A DNA stretch of 64,000 nt from Tardiphaga sp. P9-11 (GCF_008329525.1 NZ_NPKQ01000004.1:422272-486271), one strand, 5' to 3'. Numbered from the stretch's first letter, positions 28,102 through 37,081 are shown. Notes: generated by a model not told the origin, from the letters alone. Numbers and translations are program-made.

Positions 28102-28983
28102 TCAGTTGGTCGCGATGACGACGTCGCGAAATGCCGTGAAAGCCGGCGTCGAGAAGCCGGGCCGGGATGCAAGAAAAGTGTCGACAGTCATCAGCGGTTG
28201 CTGTTCGACCGCGGCGAGGCCTCGCATCAGGTCGACTACACTTCGCGGCATCACGCTGAAACATGTGCCGGCAGCGGTGCATGCAAACATGGCATGATAG
28301 GATCGCACCTCCTGATAGGTGAGGGGCGTCGTTGCCCCGCGGCAATCCGCAACCCAATCTTCCGCGAGCCGCCGATAAGTGCATCCGGGCGCAAACGCAG
28401 CGAGGGACTTCGGCCTGATCTCGCTGGCGTCGCGCACTTTCGGATGACCGGGCGGCAGCAGGAGCAGAAGCTCTTCGCGAAAGGCCGGGACTGTTTCCAG
28501 CTCTCCGGAGTTCAACATCTCGTCGTCGGGTGTCAGCGCCACGAAGGCGCAATCGACGCGGTGCATCAAAAGCGCATCGACGAGTTGCTGCGTCGGTGCC
28601 GTCGAAACATCCAGCCTTACGTCGGGCCAGCTTTTGTTGAAGCGTGCGAGGGGGGACGGCAGGCGGCTCGCCACCGTGCATTCCATGGAGCCGATCCGCA
28701 GCGTGCCGCTCGGGCCGGCGGGATTGACGGTCTGCTGCGCCTCGTCTGCGAGATTCAAAATGCGGTCGGCGTAATCCAGATAGGTGCGGCCTGCCGGGGT
28801 CAGCTCCATTCGCTTCTTGTCCCGCTGGAACAGTGCAACGCCGAGCTCTTCTTCAAGCTGCTGAATGCGCACGGTGACATTGGAGGCTGCGCGACCGAGC
28901 TGCACAGCAGCGCGCGTCACGCTGTGTTCGCGGGCAACCAGCCGAAATACCGCGAGCGAGACCAGATCCACGACGTTCTCCAT
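28102..28983 (-). CDS. LysR-family transcriptional regulator
   Basis: A protein of 293 residues. It has an N-terminal winged helix (SLAVFRLVAREHSVTRAAVQ, RAASNVTVRIQQLEEELG) and a C-terminal substrate-binding domain (TLRIGSMECTVASRLPSPLA). The first gene of a two-gene unit with the MFS transporter, it is divergent from the nitronate monooxygenase gene. A dyad at 29007-29021 lies in the shared promoter region. Confidence 0.9.
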   Translation of the reverse strand: MENVVDLVSLAVFRLVAREHSVTRAAVQLGRAASNVTVRIQQLEEELGVALFQRDKKRMELTPAGRTYLDYADRILNLADEAQQTVNPAGPSGTLRIGSMECTVASRLPSPLARFNKSWPDVRLDVSTAPTQQLVDALLMHRVDCAFVALTPDDEMLNSGELETVPAFREELLLLLPPGHPKVRDASEIRPKSLAAFAPGCTYRRLAEDWVADCRGATTPLTYQEVRSYHAMFACTAAGTCFSVMPRSVVDLMRGLAAVEQQPLMTVDTFLASRPGFSTPAFTAFRDVVIATN

Positions 28984-29006
28984 TTCAGTATTGACGCTTC
29001 ATTATA

Positions 29007-29021
29007 TTCTGTAAATAAGAA
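29007..29021. promoter_or_regulatory. Candidate LysR-box
   Basis: TTCT - GTAAATA - AGAA: perfect 4-bp arms around a 7-nt AT-rich centre, fitting the T-N11-A rule. It sits between the divergent LysR and nitronate monooxygenase genes, 24 nt from the LysR start. Confidence 0.4.
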
Positions 29022-29096
29022 CACAAATCAATACACGTTCTGTTTATTGGAATAAGTCAAGTGATGCCAAGTTCCAGAATCCGCCAGGAGATTGAT

Positions 29097-30143
29097 ATGT
29101 TTCAAGATTTAGGGATCCGCTATCCAATCGTGCAGGCGCCGATGGCCGGCGTTTCCACGCCGGCTCTGGCTGCGGCGGCCTCAAATGCGGGCGCGCTCGG
29201 CTCGCTCGGGATCGGCGCGAGTACGGTGCCGCAGGCGCGGAAGATGATTCAGGACACGCGCGCTCACCGACAAGCCAATCAACGTGAACGTCTTCTGCCA
29301 CGCACGGCGGTGCGTGACGCGGCGCGCGAAGCCGCATGGCTCCGGCATCTTGCTCCCGTGTTCGCTGAGGTGGGATCGCCGCCTCCGACAGAGATCGACG
29401 AGATCTACAGGACGTTCCTCGGCGACGATGAAGCGCTGCAGATGCTGATCGAGGAGCGTCCGGCGGTGGTGAGCTTCCATTTTGGCATGCCGTCGGCCGA
29501 TGCCCTGGCCGCCTTGCGTAAAGCCGGGATCAAGACCATGGCATCGGCCACGAACTTGCGTGAAGCCGCAGCCCTCGAAGAAGCCGGCATCGACGCCGTC
29601 GTGGCGCAGGGGATCGAAGCCGGAGGGCACCGCGGCGTTTTCGATACCGACGCCATCGACGAGCGCCTCAGCATGTCCGTGCTGGTTCGTCTGCTCGTGC
29701 GCCAGTCGAAGCTGCCCGTCATCGCCGCCGGCGGCATCATGGACGGCTTCGGCATCCGCGCCGCGCTCGACCTCGGCGCGGCCGGCGCCCAGCTTGGCAC
29801 GGCATTCGTGCTATGCCCGGAGTCATCAGCAGATGCGAGCTACCGGGCGAACCTGAAGAGCGCACGCGCTGCGGTCACCCGCCTGACCACCACGCTCTCC
29901 GGACGGCCCGCGCGCGGCATCGTCAATCGCTTCATCGAACATGCCGAAGCGGCTGGACGTCCTGATATCGCAGCCTATCCGGTCGCCTATGACGCGGCCA
30001 AGCAGCTCAACGCCGCCGCGGCCAAACTTGGAAACAGCGAGTTTGCTGCGCAATGGGCCGGACAGGGCGCGCCGCTTGCCCGCGAGATGCCCGCGGCGGA
30101 TCTGGTCGCGACGCTCGTGGCCGAAGCAAAGCTCGAAGGCTAG
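29097..30143 (+). CDS. Nitronate monooxygenase with internal compensated frameshifts
   Basis: A protein of 348 residues. It is an FMN TIM-barrel of the 2-nitropropane dioxygenase family: YPIVQAPMAGVSTPALAAAA, the GIDAVVAQGIEAGGHRG block, LPVIAAGGIMDG, and GAQLGTAFVLCPES. A CAGGAG site precedes the ATG at 29097. Residues 56-70 read as unrelated HRQANQRERLL, while the shifted frame (29263-29304) gives LTDKPINVNVFCHA, the family's expected sequence. Two small indels thus cancel each other. Removing the VNVFCH segment near the FMN and active site probably impairs the enzyme, unless it is a sequencing error. Confidence 0.8.
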   Translation: MFQDLGIRYPIVQAPMAGVSTPALAAAASNAGALGSLGIGASTVPQARKMIQDTRAHRQANQRERLLPRTAVRDAAREAAWLRHLAPVFAEVGSPPPTEIDEIYRTFLGDDEALQMLIEERPAVVSFHFGMPSADALAALRKAGIKTMASATNLREAAALEEAGIDAVVAQGIEAGGHRGVFDTDAIDERLSMSVLVRLLVRQSKLPVIAAGGIMDGFGIRAALDLGAAGAQLGTAFVLCPESSADASYRANLKSARAAVTRLTTTLSGRPARGIVNRFIEHAEAAGRPDIAAYPVAYDAAKQLNAAAAKLGNSEFAAQWAGQGAPLAREMPAADLVATLVAEAKLEG

Positions 30144-30160
30144 ACGTTTGGCACGGCCCG

Positions 30161-30241
30161 CTGGTCGCGCAGATCGAACGGGTGATTGACGGCAAGTGGA
30201 ACGGTGGCAAGCTGCCCGCAACACATATCAGCCGCCAATAG
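30161..30241 (+). pseudogene. Relic of an amidase 3' end
   Basis: Starting within 20 nt of the nitronate monooxygenase stop, the DNA encodes AQIERVIDGKWNGGKLPATH and a TAG stop. It matches the intact amidase C-terminus (AQIERAIDGQWNGGKLPAKH) at 18 of 22 aligned residues counting the next two. There is no upstream body. It is the tail of a lost amidase copy, in the same orientation as the intact gene 3.3 kb upstream. Confidence 0.75.
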
Positions 30242-30310
30242 GGCGACGGTGCATCTTGTCTTTCGTCGTGCGAAAGATGCGTGACGCAACGGATATCGAA
30301 TGGATCGAAC

Positions 30311-31258
30311 ATGGTTTCAAGCTTACCGGCTCCCGTGTCGCAGTCGGTCGCTGCCAGGCTGACGCGGGCGGCGATATTCCTGGTCGTGACGATCAATCCC
30401 GGACCGGAGCCCGAGAAGGCGGTTCGCGGCTTGTGCGGCGACTTGTCCAGCCTGCTGCGGGGCGTGGGATTCCGCAATCTCAACGGGCAACTGTCCTGCA
30501 TCATGGGGTTCGGCTCCGATGCCTGGACCCGCCTGTTCGGAGCGCCGGCTCCAAAAGACTTGCATCCGTTTCGCGAAATTCGCGGCGTGCATACCGCCGT
30601 TTCGACCCCCGGCGACATCCTCTTTCACATTCGCGCGGCGAGCATGGATCTCTGCTTCGAACTGGCGACGCACATCATGTCGCGACTTGCCGGTGCGGTC
30701 TCGGCGGTGGACGAGGTGCATGGTTTCAAATTCTTCGATGACCGCGATCTGATCGGCTTTGTTGACGGAACTGAAAACCCGGTCGGCGAGGCCGCCGACG
30801 CGGCCACCCTCGTCGGCGCTGAAGACCCTGGATTTGCCGGAGGCAGCTACGTGATCGTGCAAAAATATCTGCACGACGTCGCGCGATGGAACAAGGTGCC
30901 CGTCGAGGAACAGGAGAACATCATCGGTCGGCACAAGCTGTCCGATATCGAACAGCGCGATTCCGAGAAGAAGCCGTATGCGCACAACGTCCTGACGTCG
31001 ATTGAAGAGAACGGGGAGCAGCTTCAGATCCTGCGCGACAACATGCCGTTCGGCGAAGTGGGCAAAGGTGAGTTCGGCACCTATTTCATAGGCTACGCCC
31101 GTTCTCCGCAGCGCATCGAAAAGATGCTCGAGAACATGTTCATCGGCAATCCGCCGGGCACTTACGACCATCTGCTGGACTTCAGCCGTGCGGTGACGGG
31201 AACGCTGTTCTTCGTTCCCACGGCGACGTTCCTGGACGATGTCGATCCCGAGGCGTAA
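30311..31258 (+). CDS. Dyp-type haem peroxidase (YfeX-like)
   Basis: About 315 residues. The DyP motif is GFVDGTENP (distal Asp152). The proximal haem ligand is probably His225 in YAHNVL, and the distal Arg242 lies in ILRDNMPFGE. These match YfeX-type (class B/P) enzymes. No signal peptide, so cytoplasmic unless loaded into an encapsulin; no encapsulin gene is near. The ATG at 30311 lacks a clear ribosome site; GTG at 30281 is an alternative. Confidence 0.88.
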   Translation: MVSSLPAPVSQSVAARLTRAAIFLVVTINPGPEPEKAVRGLCGDLSSLLRGVGFRNLNGQLSCIMGFGSDAWTRLFGAPAPKDLHPFREIRGVHTAVSTPGDILFHIRAASMDLCFELATHIMSRLAGAVSAVDEVHGFKFFDDRDLIGFVDGTENPVGEAADAATLVGAEDPGFAGGSYVIVQKYLHDVARWNKVPVEEQENIIGRHKLSDIEQRDSEKKPYAHNVLTSIEENGEQLQILRDNMPFGEVGKGEFGTYFIGYARSPQRIEKMLENMFIGNPPGTYDHLLDFSRAVTGTLFFVPTATFLDDVDPEA

Positions 31259-31305
31259 CCGGTATCCGCTTATCGGCCCACCGCTTGCTGAAACAGGAGT
31301 TGTGC

Positions 31306-31773
31306 ATGGGTGTCGATCTCTTGAATATCAAGGGACTGAAGGAGCTGGAGCATCAGGGCCCGATCGTCATGGTCAACCTGATGCGATTCCGCGAGCGCTC
31401 GCTCGATGGCGACGGGTCGGGATGGGACGCCTATCTGCGCTACAGCGCGCTGACCGTGCCGATGATCAAGGCGCGCGGCGGCACCTTGCTGTGGACCGGC
31501 GACGCCAAGGCCGTCGCGCTCGGTGAACCTGACCACCAGCAGTGGGACTATCTGGCGCTGGTGTACTATCCCGCCGTTGCAGCCTTCATCGAGATGATGA
31601 CGTCACCGGACTATGAAAACCGCTGCGACCCGCACCGGACCAACGGCTGCGCCGAGCATGTGATTATCTGCACCAGCGAGGCGTACAGCAAGTTCGGTCC
31701 CGTCAGGTCCGATTTCACAAAGGCCGGCGCCCGGAGCGTTGAATCTGATTTGCCCCTCAAAGGGAATCCTTAG
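31306..31773 (+). CDS. DUF1330 domain-containing protein
   Basis: A protein of 155 residues with the ferredoxin-like dimeric alpha-beta barrel of DUF1330 (GPIVMVNLMRFRER, then WDYLALVYYPAVAAFIEMM). An AGGAG site precedes the ATG at 31306. It lies 47 nt after the DyP gene, so probably in one transcript. Distantly related barrels include EthD and antibiotic monooxygenases; no reaction is known here. Confidence 0.8.
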   Translation: MGVDLLNIKGLKELEHQGPIVMVNLMRFRERSLDGDGSGWDAYLRYSALTVPMIKARGGTLLWTGDAKAVALGEPDHQQWDYLALVYYPAVAAFIEMMTSPDYENRCDPHRTNGCAEHVIICTSEAYSKFGPVRSDFTKAGARSVESDLPLKGNP

Positions 31774-31810
31774 AGTCCACACCACCCAGTCCACCAAACG
31801 TTTCATTAAA

Positions 31811-31826
31811 TGGACCTGTTTGTCCA
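31811..31826. promoter_or_regulatory. Palindrome in the leader of the ThDP enzyme gene
   Basis: TGGAC - CTGTTT - GTCCA, perfect 5-bp arms, 33 nt before the start codon. The surrounding bases are AT-rich, suggesting a promoter. The spacing resembles TetR-type operators; the regulator is unknown. Confidence 0.4.
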
Positions 31827-31858
31827 ATACGGTACTGCGCAAACGGAGGAGCTTGACG

Positions 31859-33514
31859 ATGAACAACGAGGACCGGGAAATGAAAGGCTCCGACCTGCTC
31901 GTGGCGGCTCTCGAAAACGAGGGCGTCGACCGCATCTTTGGCGTCCCCGGCGAGGAGAATCTCGACGTCGTCGAGAGCTTGCGCAAGTCGTCCATCGAAC
32001 TGGTCGTCACGCGTCACGAACAGCCCGCCGCCTTCATGGCTGCGACCCACGGGCGTCTCACAGGGAGGCCAGGTGTCGCCCTCAGCACTTTGGGGCCCGG
32101 AGCCCTGAATCTCTCTACAGGGGCTGCCTATGGGCTTCTGGGAGGCATGCCGATGATCCTGATCACTGGCCAGAAGGCGATCCATGCCAGCCGGCAAGCG
32201 CACTTCCAGATCGTGGATGTCGTCGCGAGCATGAAGCCGCTCACGAAACTGTCGCAGCAGATCGTAAGTGCGTCTTCCATCGCGACCGTCGTCCGGAACG
32301 CTTTCCGGATTGCGATGGAGGAGCGTCCCGGACCCGTGCACCTGGAGCTTCCGGAAGATGTCGCGGCGGAGAAGGTTTCCGGCGTTTCGGTCGTCCCGGT
32401 CCACCCGACCGATCTCCCAGCGCCCTCGATGGACGCCGTCCGGACGGCCGCCGAGCTCATCCTCTCGGCGAAAAGTCCGTTGCTCATGTTCGGTGCCGGT
32501 GCCAGCAGGCCCAGGCTCGCGCCCGCGCTCTCCGAATTCGTCCGCCGGGTGAAGATCCCGTTCTTCAACACGCAGATGGGGAAGGGTGCCGTCGGCGGGG
32601 CGTCCGACTACTATGTCGGCACGGCCGCGCTGAGTGAACGCGACTACGTCCATCGCGCGATCGACTGCGCCGACCTGATCATCACCATCGGTCACGACAC
32701 CATCGAAAAGCCGCCATTCATCATGGGGCGCGGTCGCCATCAGGTGCTCCATGTCGGCTTCACGCCGGCGACGGTCGAAGAGGTTTACTACCCGCAAGCT
32801 GAACTTATCGGGGATATCGCGAAAGGTCTCGACATGCTGGCGACCGAGCTCGATGGGAAGCTCACGTCGACCACGCGGTGGGACGGCGTGCGCGCGGACA
32901 TCCTCCGCCACATCGGCGACCGTGCCAACGAAGACCGCTTTCCGCTGACGCCGCAGCGGATCGTTCACGACGTTCGCCAGATCATGCCACCCGACGGCAT
33001 CGTCGCGTTGGACAACGGGATGTACAAGATCTGGTTCGCGCGCAACTACCGCACGGACGTCGCCAACACGCTGCTGCTCGACAATGCGCTTGCGACGATG
33101 GGAGCGGGGCTTCCGTCGGGCATGATGGCGGCGCTGCTGAATCCGAAGCGCCGTGTGCTCGTTGTCGCCGGCGACGGCGGTTTTATGATGAATTCGCAGG
33201 AATTGGAGACCGCGCAGCGTCTGAAGCTCGATCTCGTTGTGCTCGTAATCGAGGATCACGCCTACGGGATGATCAGGTGGAAGCAGGCCGTCGATGGCTT
33301 CGCCGATGCGGGGATGACTTTCGGCAATCCGGATTTCGTCGCCTACGCGCAGTCCTACGGTGCCCAGGGTCATCGCGTGACCGAGGCGGGCGGTCTGGCA
33401 CCGACACTGGAGAAGGCCTTCGCGGCCGGTGGCCTCCACCTCGTGGTGGTGCCGGTGGACTACAGCGAGAATGTTCGTGTGTTGGTGGATGAACTGGCCG
33501 ACATGCAGCACTAG
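31859..33514 (+). CDS. ThDP-dependent acetolactate synthase-like enzyme
   Basis: A protein of 551 residues with the three-domain ThDP fold: catalytic Glu54 in VTRHEQPAAFMA, and the ThDP-Mg motif from Gly438 (GDGGFMMNSQELETA) with DHAYGMIRWKQ. This is close to catabolic acetolactate synthases (AlsS) and related carboligases; no separate regulatory subunit gene follows. A GGAGGAGC site places the start at 31859. It overlaps nothing and is 85 nt after DUF1330. The true substrate is uncertain. Confidence 0.85.
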   Translation: MNNEDREMKGSDLLVAALENEGVDRIFGVPGEENLDVVESLRKSSIELVVTRHEQPAAFMAATHGRLTGRPGVALSTLGPGALNLSTGAAYGLLGGMPMILITGQKAIHASRQAHFQIVDVVASMKPLTKLSQQIVSASSIATVVRNAFRIAMEERPGPVHLELPEDVAAEKVSGVSVVPVHPTDLPAPSMDAVRTAAELILSAKSPLLMFGAGASRPRLAPALSEFVRRVKIPFFNTQMGKGAVGGASDYYVGTAALSERDYVHRAIDCADLIITIGHDTIEKPPFIMGRGRHQVLHVGFTPATVEEVYYPQAELIGDIAKGLDMLATELDGKLTSTTRWDGVRADILRHIGDRANEDRFPLTPQRIVHDVRQIMPPDGIVALDNGMYKIWFARNYRTDVANTLLLDNALATMGAGLPSGMMAALLNPKRRVLVVAGDGGFMMNSQELETAQRLKLDLVVLVIEDHAYGMIRWKQAVDGFADAGMTFGNPDFVAYAQSYGAQGHRVTEAGGLAPTLEKAFAAGGLHLVVVPVDYSENVRVLVDELADMQH

Positions 33515-33740
33515 GGCGCTTTGCTCCTGACGCTGCTCCCTCGTCGATGCCGCGTTGTAATCGACGGCCATCTGCACAGCGGCAGGTTCGGAATTCGGGC
33601 GCGAAGCTCGGCCAGCGTTTCGTGGCGGAGCGCTCGCACACCGCGATGGGGGTCCAAGTCAGCCGCCAACGAATAGGTGTGTGCGAGCGACCGGACTACG
33701 GGTGCTCTCGATCTGCGCCAGCGCCGCCAGATAGCGAGGC

Positions 33741-34775
33741 TCAGTTCAAGGGCTTGGCCTCCGGAAGCTTCCACCTACCGCTGGCAAGGGCTTGCTCTGG
33801 CCGATAAAGCCGGACGGTGTAGTTCCAGCCTTCAACGATCGGCAGACAGTTCGGGATCTTGCCGTCACAGCCGCCGAACTGGACGGTCACCGAGCCGTCG
33901 GCATTCTTCTTCGCGGTGATGTCGTTGATCGAATAGGCATTGTATTCGTTTTTCTCGAAGAAGCCCTTCGCGTTGTACACGCTGACCGACCAAAAATCCT
34001 TCACCGGCACAGTCTTCGGCATATTGAAGGTATAGACCGTCTTGCCGTCGTTCTTCGCAGGCGTGAAGCTTACGTAGATGGCGTCTTTGTCCGGAATGCC
34101 GCCCCAGCCGGCGGCCGTACCGATCAGGTGCTGGATCGGATCGACCTGGCCGCGGGCGCCGAAGGACCCGCGAAACGACGTCTGGAATTTTGCTAGTCCG
34201 AGCAGCGCATTGCGGACGTCCGTCAGGCTCCCTTCATCCCAGTCCGGAAGGTCGAGCTTGCCTGTTGCCTTCTGGCTGACCTTGATGGCGTCCTGAAGCT
34301 TGTGAACCTCGCCGAGATCCTTCGGATCGTTGGGATTGACCAGCGTCCGGACAGCGACGAAGGCATACCGGGTGCCGACGGATTTCTGCGTCAGCGTAAC
34401 CGGCTTCGTGCCGTAGGCGACGACTGGCAGGTAGTGATCCTGATCGACGACCATCATCGACATATAGCGCTTGCCCGTGTCAGGCAGCGAGATCGTTACC
34501 GGCCCGCCGGCAAGATCAAACACCGCAAACGAATAAAGCGTGTCCCGATTCATACGGATCACCGTTTGCTTATCGATCGATACGGGTTCCCGAGAGTGCT
34601 GAAACTTGCCCAGCCCGCCTACGGCCTTTGCATTCGCCGCGAGGTAATGGTCGGTCTCAGCGCGGGCGAAATTGTCAACGGCGACGGACATTTTGCTGCC
34701 TGGCGCCTGGGCAAATGCACCACCGGTCAGTGCAACCGAAGCGAATGCCAGACTGATCCCAACCGAGCGGAACAT
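33741..34775 (-). CDS. Exported DUF1254/DUF1214-domain protein
   Basis: A protein of 344 residues with a signal peptide (cleavage near GAFAQ). The N-terminal DUF1254 part has IRMNRDTLYSFAVFDL and KRYMSMMVVDQDHYLP, and the C-terminal DUF1214 part has PVKDFWSVSVYNAKGFF, then the NYTVRLYRPE end. Exported, with no known activity; often found with outer-membrane proteins. The conserved 21-bp motif lies 146 nt upstream of its start. Confidence 0.85.
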   Translation of the reverse strand: MFRSVGISLAFASVALTGGAFAQAPGSKMSVAVDNFARAETDHYLAANAKAVGGLGKFQHSREPVSIDKQTVIRMNRDTLYSFAVFDLAGGPVTISLPDTGKRYMSMMVVDQDHYLPVVAYGTKPVTLTQKSVGTRYAFVAVRTLVNPNDPKDLGEVHKLQDAIKVSQKATGKLDLPDWDEGSLTDVRNALLGLAKFQTSFRGSFGARGQVDPIQHLIGTAAGWGGIPDKDAIYVSFTPAKNDGKTVYTFNMPKTVPVKDFWSVSVYNAKGFFEKNEYNAYSINDITAKKNADGSVTVQFGGCDGKIPNCLPIVEGWNYTVRLYRPEQALASGRWKLPEAKPLN

Positions 34776-34920
34776 GGACGTACCTCTTCATTCAATCTGA
34801 CTAACGACGCAGGCCATTCCACAAGGCGCAGCACGGGGCAACTCAAATGCCATCCAACCGATCCTTGCGCGATCGGCAGGCAAATTTTAGTAGACTCATT
34901 TCGCGCATAGGCAGATCACC

Positions 34921-34941
34921 GTCTTGCCATTTTGCGCCAAT
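34921..34941. promoter_or_regulatory. Shared operator-like motif, copy 1
   Basis: It contains CTTGCCATTTTGCGCCAAT. Copy 2 at 38065-38085 is identical at 20 of 21 positions. This copy is 146 nt upstream of the DUF1254 gene; copy 2 is about 150-190 nt upstream of the outer-membrane gene at 37082-37879. The equal placement suggests a binding site, most simply for the AraC regulator encoded at 38268-39269. Confidence 0.5.
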
Positions 34942-34951
34942 TGCTATCCGG

Positions 34952-35059
34952 CGACTGCGTTTCTGCCATTCGCGAGAAAAGGCGAGGACCGTGATCGCTT
35001 GCTCCCCGACACTGCTCGTGGCGCTGAGACATGACTGCCGTCGGGCGTCACCGGAGGAC
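34952..35059 (+). pseudogene. Relic of an AraC-type regulator N-terminal domain
   Basis: A 36-codon stretch encodes RLRFCHSREKARTVIACSPT then LLVALRH, matching residues 75-110 of the intact AraC protein at 38268 (RLHFSHMREKTRGLIAHSPT) at 24 of 36 positions. No start, no DNA-binding domain. It lies right after the shared 21-bp motif, so the region is the remains of a second regulator-plus-promoter copy. Confidence 0.6.
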
Positions 35060-35218
35060 CAGGCAACAGCCCATCCCGCAACATGAAGGAGGTCCTTCAC
35101 CGTCAACCGTCACTCTCGGGATACTGCGAAAATCTGTGAACGCCTCCCTCGACCGGGAGTGATTGGTGCGTGCCCCATGCCGGCGTTGTGTCCTGGCAAG
35201 TTCAGACACAACTGCCGG

Positions 35219-36178
35219 CTAGTTACCCGCCAGATAGAGCGGCGTCCTGAACGTCAATTGATAGGACGGCTGCGGAATCCATTGAATCTGCACCATCACA
35301 CCGAACACGCGATTGTCGTTGTCGTCCATTCGGTCGAGGTCGAGGCGTATGATGGGTTGGGTAAATGGCTGGATCAATGTTCTGTTCAGGAGTTCGACGC
35401 CACCGAATGATTGCACGCCGACGCGGGCGGATGCTTTCCAGTTGTTCGGCCACTGATAGTAGCCACCGGCATATCCGATCATGCTCGGATGGATCTCCGC
35501 TGACGCGCTTTGGACCGCGACGCGGGTGTCCTGGAGGCCAAAGATAAATCCTCTCGTTTGATCCTCGTCCAAAGCATAGTCGAACTCGATGACATTGTTG
35601 AAATTCGTCGTCGCTAGCGGTCCGCTTGGCAGCGATTGAGTGATGGTCGATTGCACGGTGATGGTGGGAAGCATGCCACCGTTTTGCTTGTAGAGATCGG
35701 CCTGAAAGCCGACGTTCCAGCTCGCGATGTCGATATCCGTCCAGCCGCCGAGCGGCATCGTGTTGGCGTTCACTGAAACACCACCATAGACCGACACCCG
35801 ATCGTTCAGGTCGACGGTGAGCGGGATATCTACCGTGACCGCGTGCACCGCCGGCAGTTTTATATGGGGCGGCACGGTCGATGGTGTATGGCCGGCCGCA
35901 AGCGCGATCGCCCCCAGAACCGAAAACAGCGACGTGTTGCCGAAGCCTATTCCGATCGCACCGCCGGGGGCTGTCGCATAGGTGGTTCGGAGATCCAGAT
36001 AGACATTTGGCGGGGCGAACTGAGCCGCTTGATCGTTGCCGTCCTGGCCGAAGGCAGCATCGATCCCACCGATGCAAACGGCGCAAACCAGAAGCCAACG
36101 ATAAGTTGGTCGAAGACGCCCGCTGCTCAAAGTCGAAGCTCGCTTATTGCGTGGACAAGGCTGTTGTTTCGGCCGCAC
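35219..36178 (-). CDS. Predicted outer-membrane/exported beta-barrel protein
   Basis: A protein of 319 residues. After a basic start and a hydrophobic signal (RWLLVCAVCIGGIDAAFGQ), the mature part alternates polar and hydrophobic residues in beta-strand fashion with many Asn/Gly turns (GFGNTSLF, GGVSVNANTMPLGG). I do not recognise a named family. Its start overlaps the end of the acid phosphatase gene by 35 nt, so the two are coupled; a downstream TTG start is possible. Confidence 0.6.
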   Translation of the reverse strand: MRPKQQPCPRNKRASTLSSGRLRPTYRWLLVCAVCIGGIDAAFGQDGNDQAAQFAPPNVYLDLRTTYATAPGGAIGIGFGNTSLFSVLGAIALAAGHTPSTVPPHIKLPAVHAVTVDIPLTVDLNDRVSVYGGVSVNANTMPLGGWTDIDIASWNVGFQADLYKQNGGMLPTITVQSTITQSLPSGPLATTNFNNVIEFDYALDEDQTRGFIFGLQDTRVAVQSASAEIHPSMIGYAGGYYQWPNNWKASARVGVQSFGGVELLNRTLIQPFTQPIIRLDLDRMDDNDNRVFGVMVQIQWIPQPSYQLTFRTPLYLAGN

Positions 36179-36965
36179 AAGCCGGTGCAGCGCGCCTTGC
36201 CTTCGCTGCCTTCACCTCCACCTTCGCAGCTTTGAGGTCCGCAAGGAAGGCCGCGTTGGTCTGCAAGCGCGAGACGGTCGCCGCCCCCATGATGCGCCCC
36301 GCATCGATATCGCTCTGCCAATGCGCATCGCAGATCAAGCGGCTCTGTCCGAAAGCGATGCCGCGCGTGAACAATTCATTGGAGCGCTCGGGATTGATCT
36401 GCGCGAAGACGAGGGCCCATCCCCAGCCTGCAGCCGTGTGGCCGGACGGATAGGAGCCGTCCTCCCGCAGGATTACTTCCTGATCTGCTCTGCATGTGGC
36501 TTCGTTGTGAACGACGAAGGGGCGGACGCGATTGTACTTGTTCTTTACGCCATAGGTCGACAGTCCGAAATCGGACAACATCTTCTGCATCATGGCATAG
36601 AGCCGCGGGGTCTGCTCCTTGTCGATCTTGATGCCCATCGCGCAGGAAAAATTATCGGCAGCCTGCGGGAAGGCAAGATCGGCGTCGGTATAGGCCTGCC
36701 TCCAGCGGTCGGTACCGCGCAGCGTGAGCGTTGCCTTGCGCGCCTCTTCGTCCCGGGCAAGCGCAGCCGAATCCTTCTCGGGGGGCGGACCGAGCAGGAG
36801 CAGACTGTTCGGCAGGTCGGCCGGCTTCAGATAACCGGGCGCGATCTTGAAATGCGGGTCGGTGACCTTCGGTTGGGCGTTGCTCGATTGTGCGAGAGCC
36901 AGCCCGCAAGTTGTGAGCAGCACGAAGATGGATGCGCCTGCGGATCGAACCAGGCTTGGAGTCAT
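36144..36965 (-). CDS. Class A non-specific acid phosphatase (PhoN/PAP2 family)
   Basis: A protein of 273 residues with a signal peptide (cleavage near GLALAQ). The PAP2 triad of motifs is complete: KNKYNRVRPF, GSYPSGHTAAGW and GQSRLICDAHWQSDIDAGR, which form the vanadate-type phosphatase site with a phosphohistidine. A periplasmic enzyme releasing phosphate from diverse monoesters. It is the middle gene of a three-gene minus-strand unit with two envelope proteins. Confidence 0.9.
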   Translation of the reverse strand: MTPSLVRSAGASIFVLLTTCGLALAQSSNAQPKVTDPHFKIAPGYLKPADLPNSLLLLGPPPEKDSAALARDEEARKATLTLRGTDRWRQAYTDADLAFPQAADNFSCAMGIKIDKEQTPRLYAMMQKMLSDFGLSTYGVKNKYNRVRPFVVHNEATCRADQEVILREDGSYPSGHTAAGWGWALVFAQINPERSNELFTRGIAFGQSRLICDAHWQSDIDAGRIMGAATVSRLQTNAAFLADLKAAKVEVKAAKARRAAPACAAETTALSTQ

Positions 36966-37081
36966 GGATAGTCCCCATTCATTTCGAGAGTGCCGGGATC
37001 ATCAAGCGGCTGAGTTTCCTTGAATGCGGGCTCCGACCGTCTGACCGGGCCGCCCCTTCAAAGGTGTGTTAGAGCCGCCGG

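Noticed and set aside
31757..33577. Minus-strand frame of 606 codons opposite the ThDP enzyme
   Set aside because: Shadow translation of a strongly conserved enzyme, with no domain of its own.
33515..33740. Possible relic after the ThDP gene (minus strand, LAALAQIEST)
   Set aside because: It faintly resembles the catalytic segment of the lytic transglycosylase (LAALAQVESS), but the match covers only about 15 residues in a G+C-rich context and could be chance.
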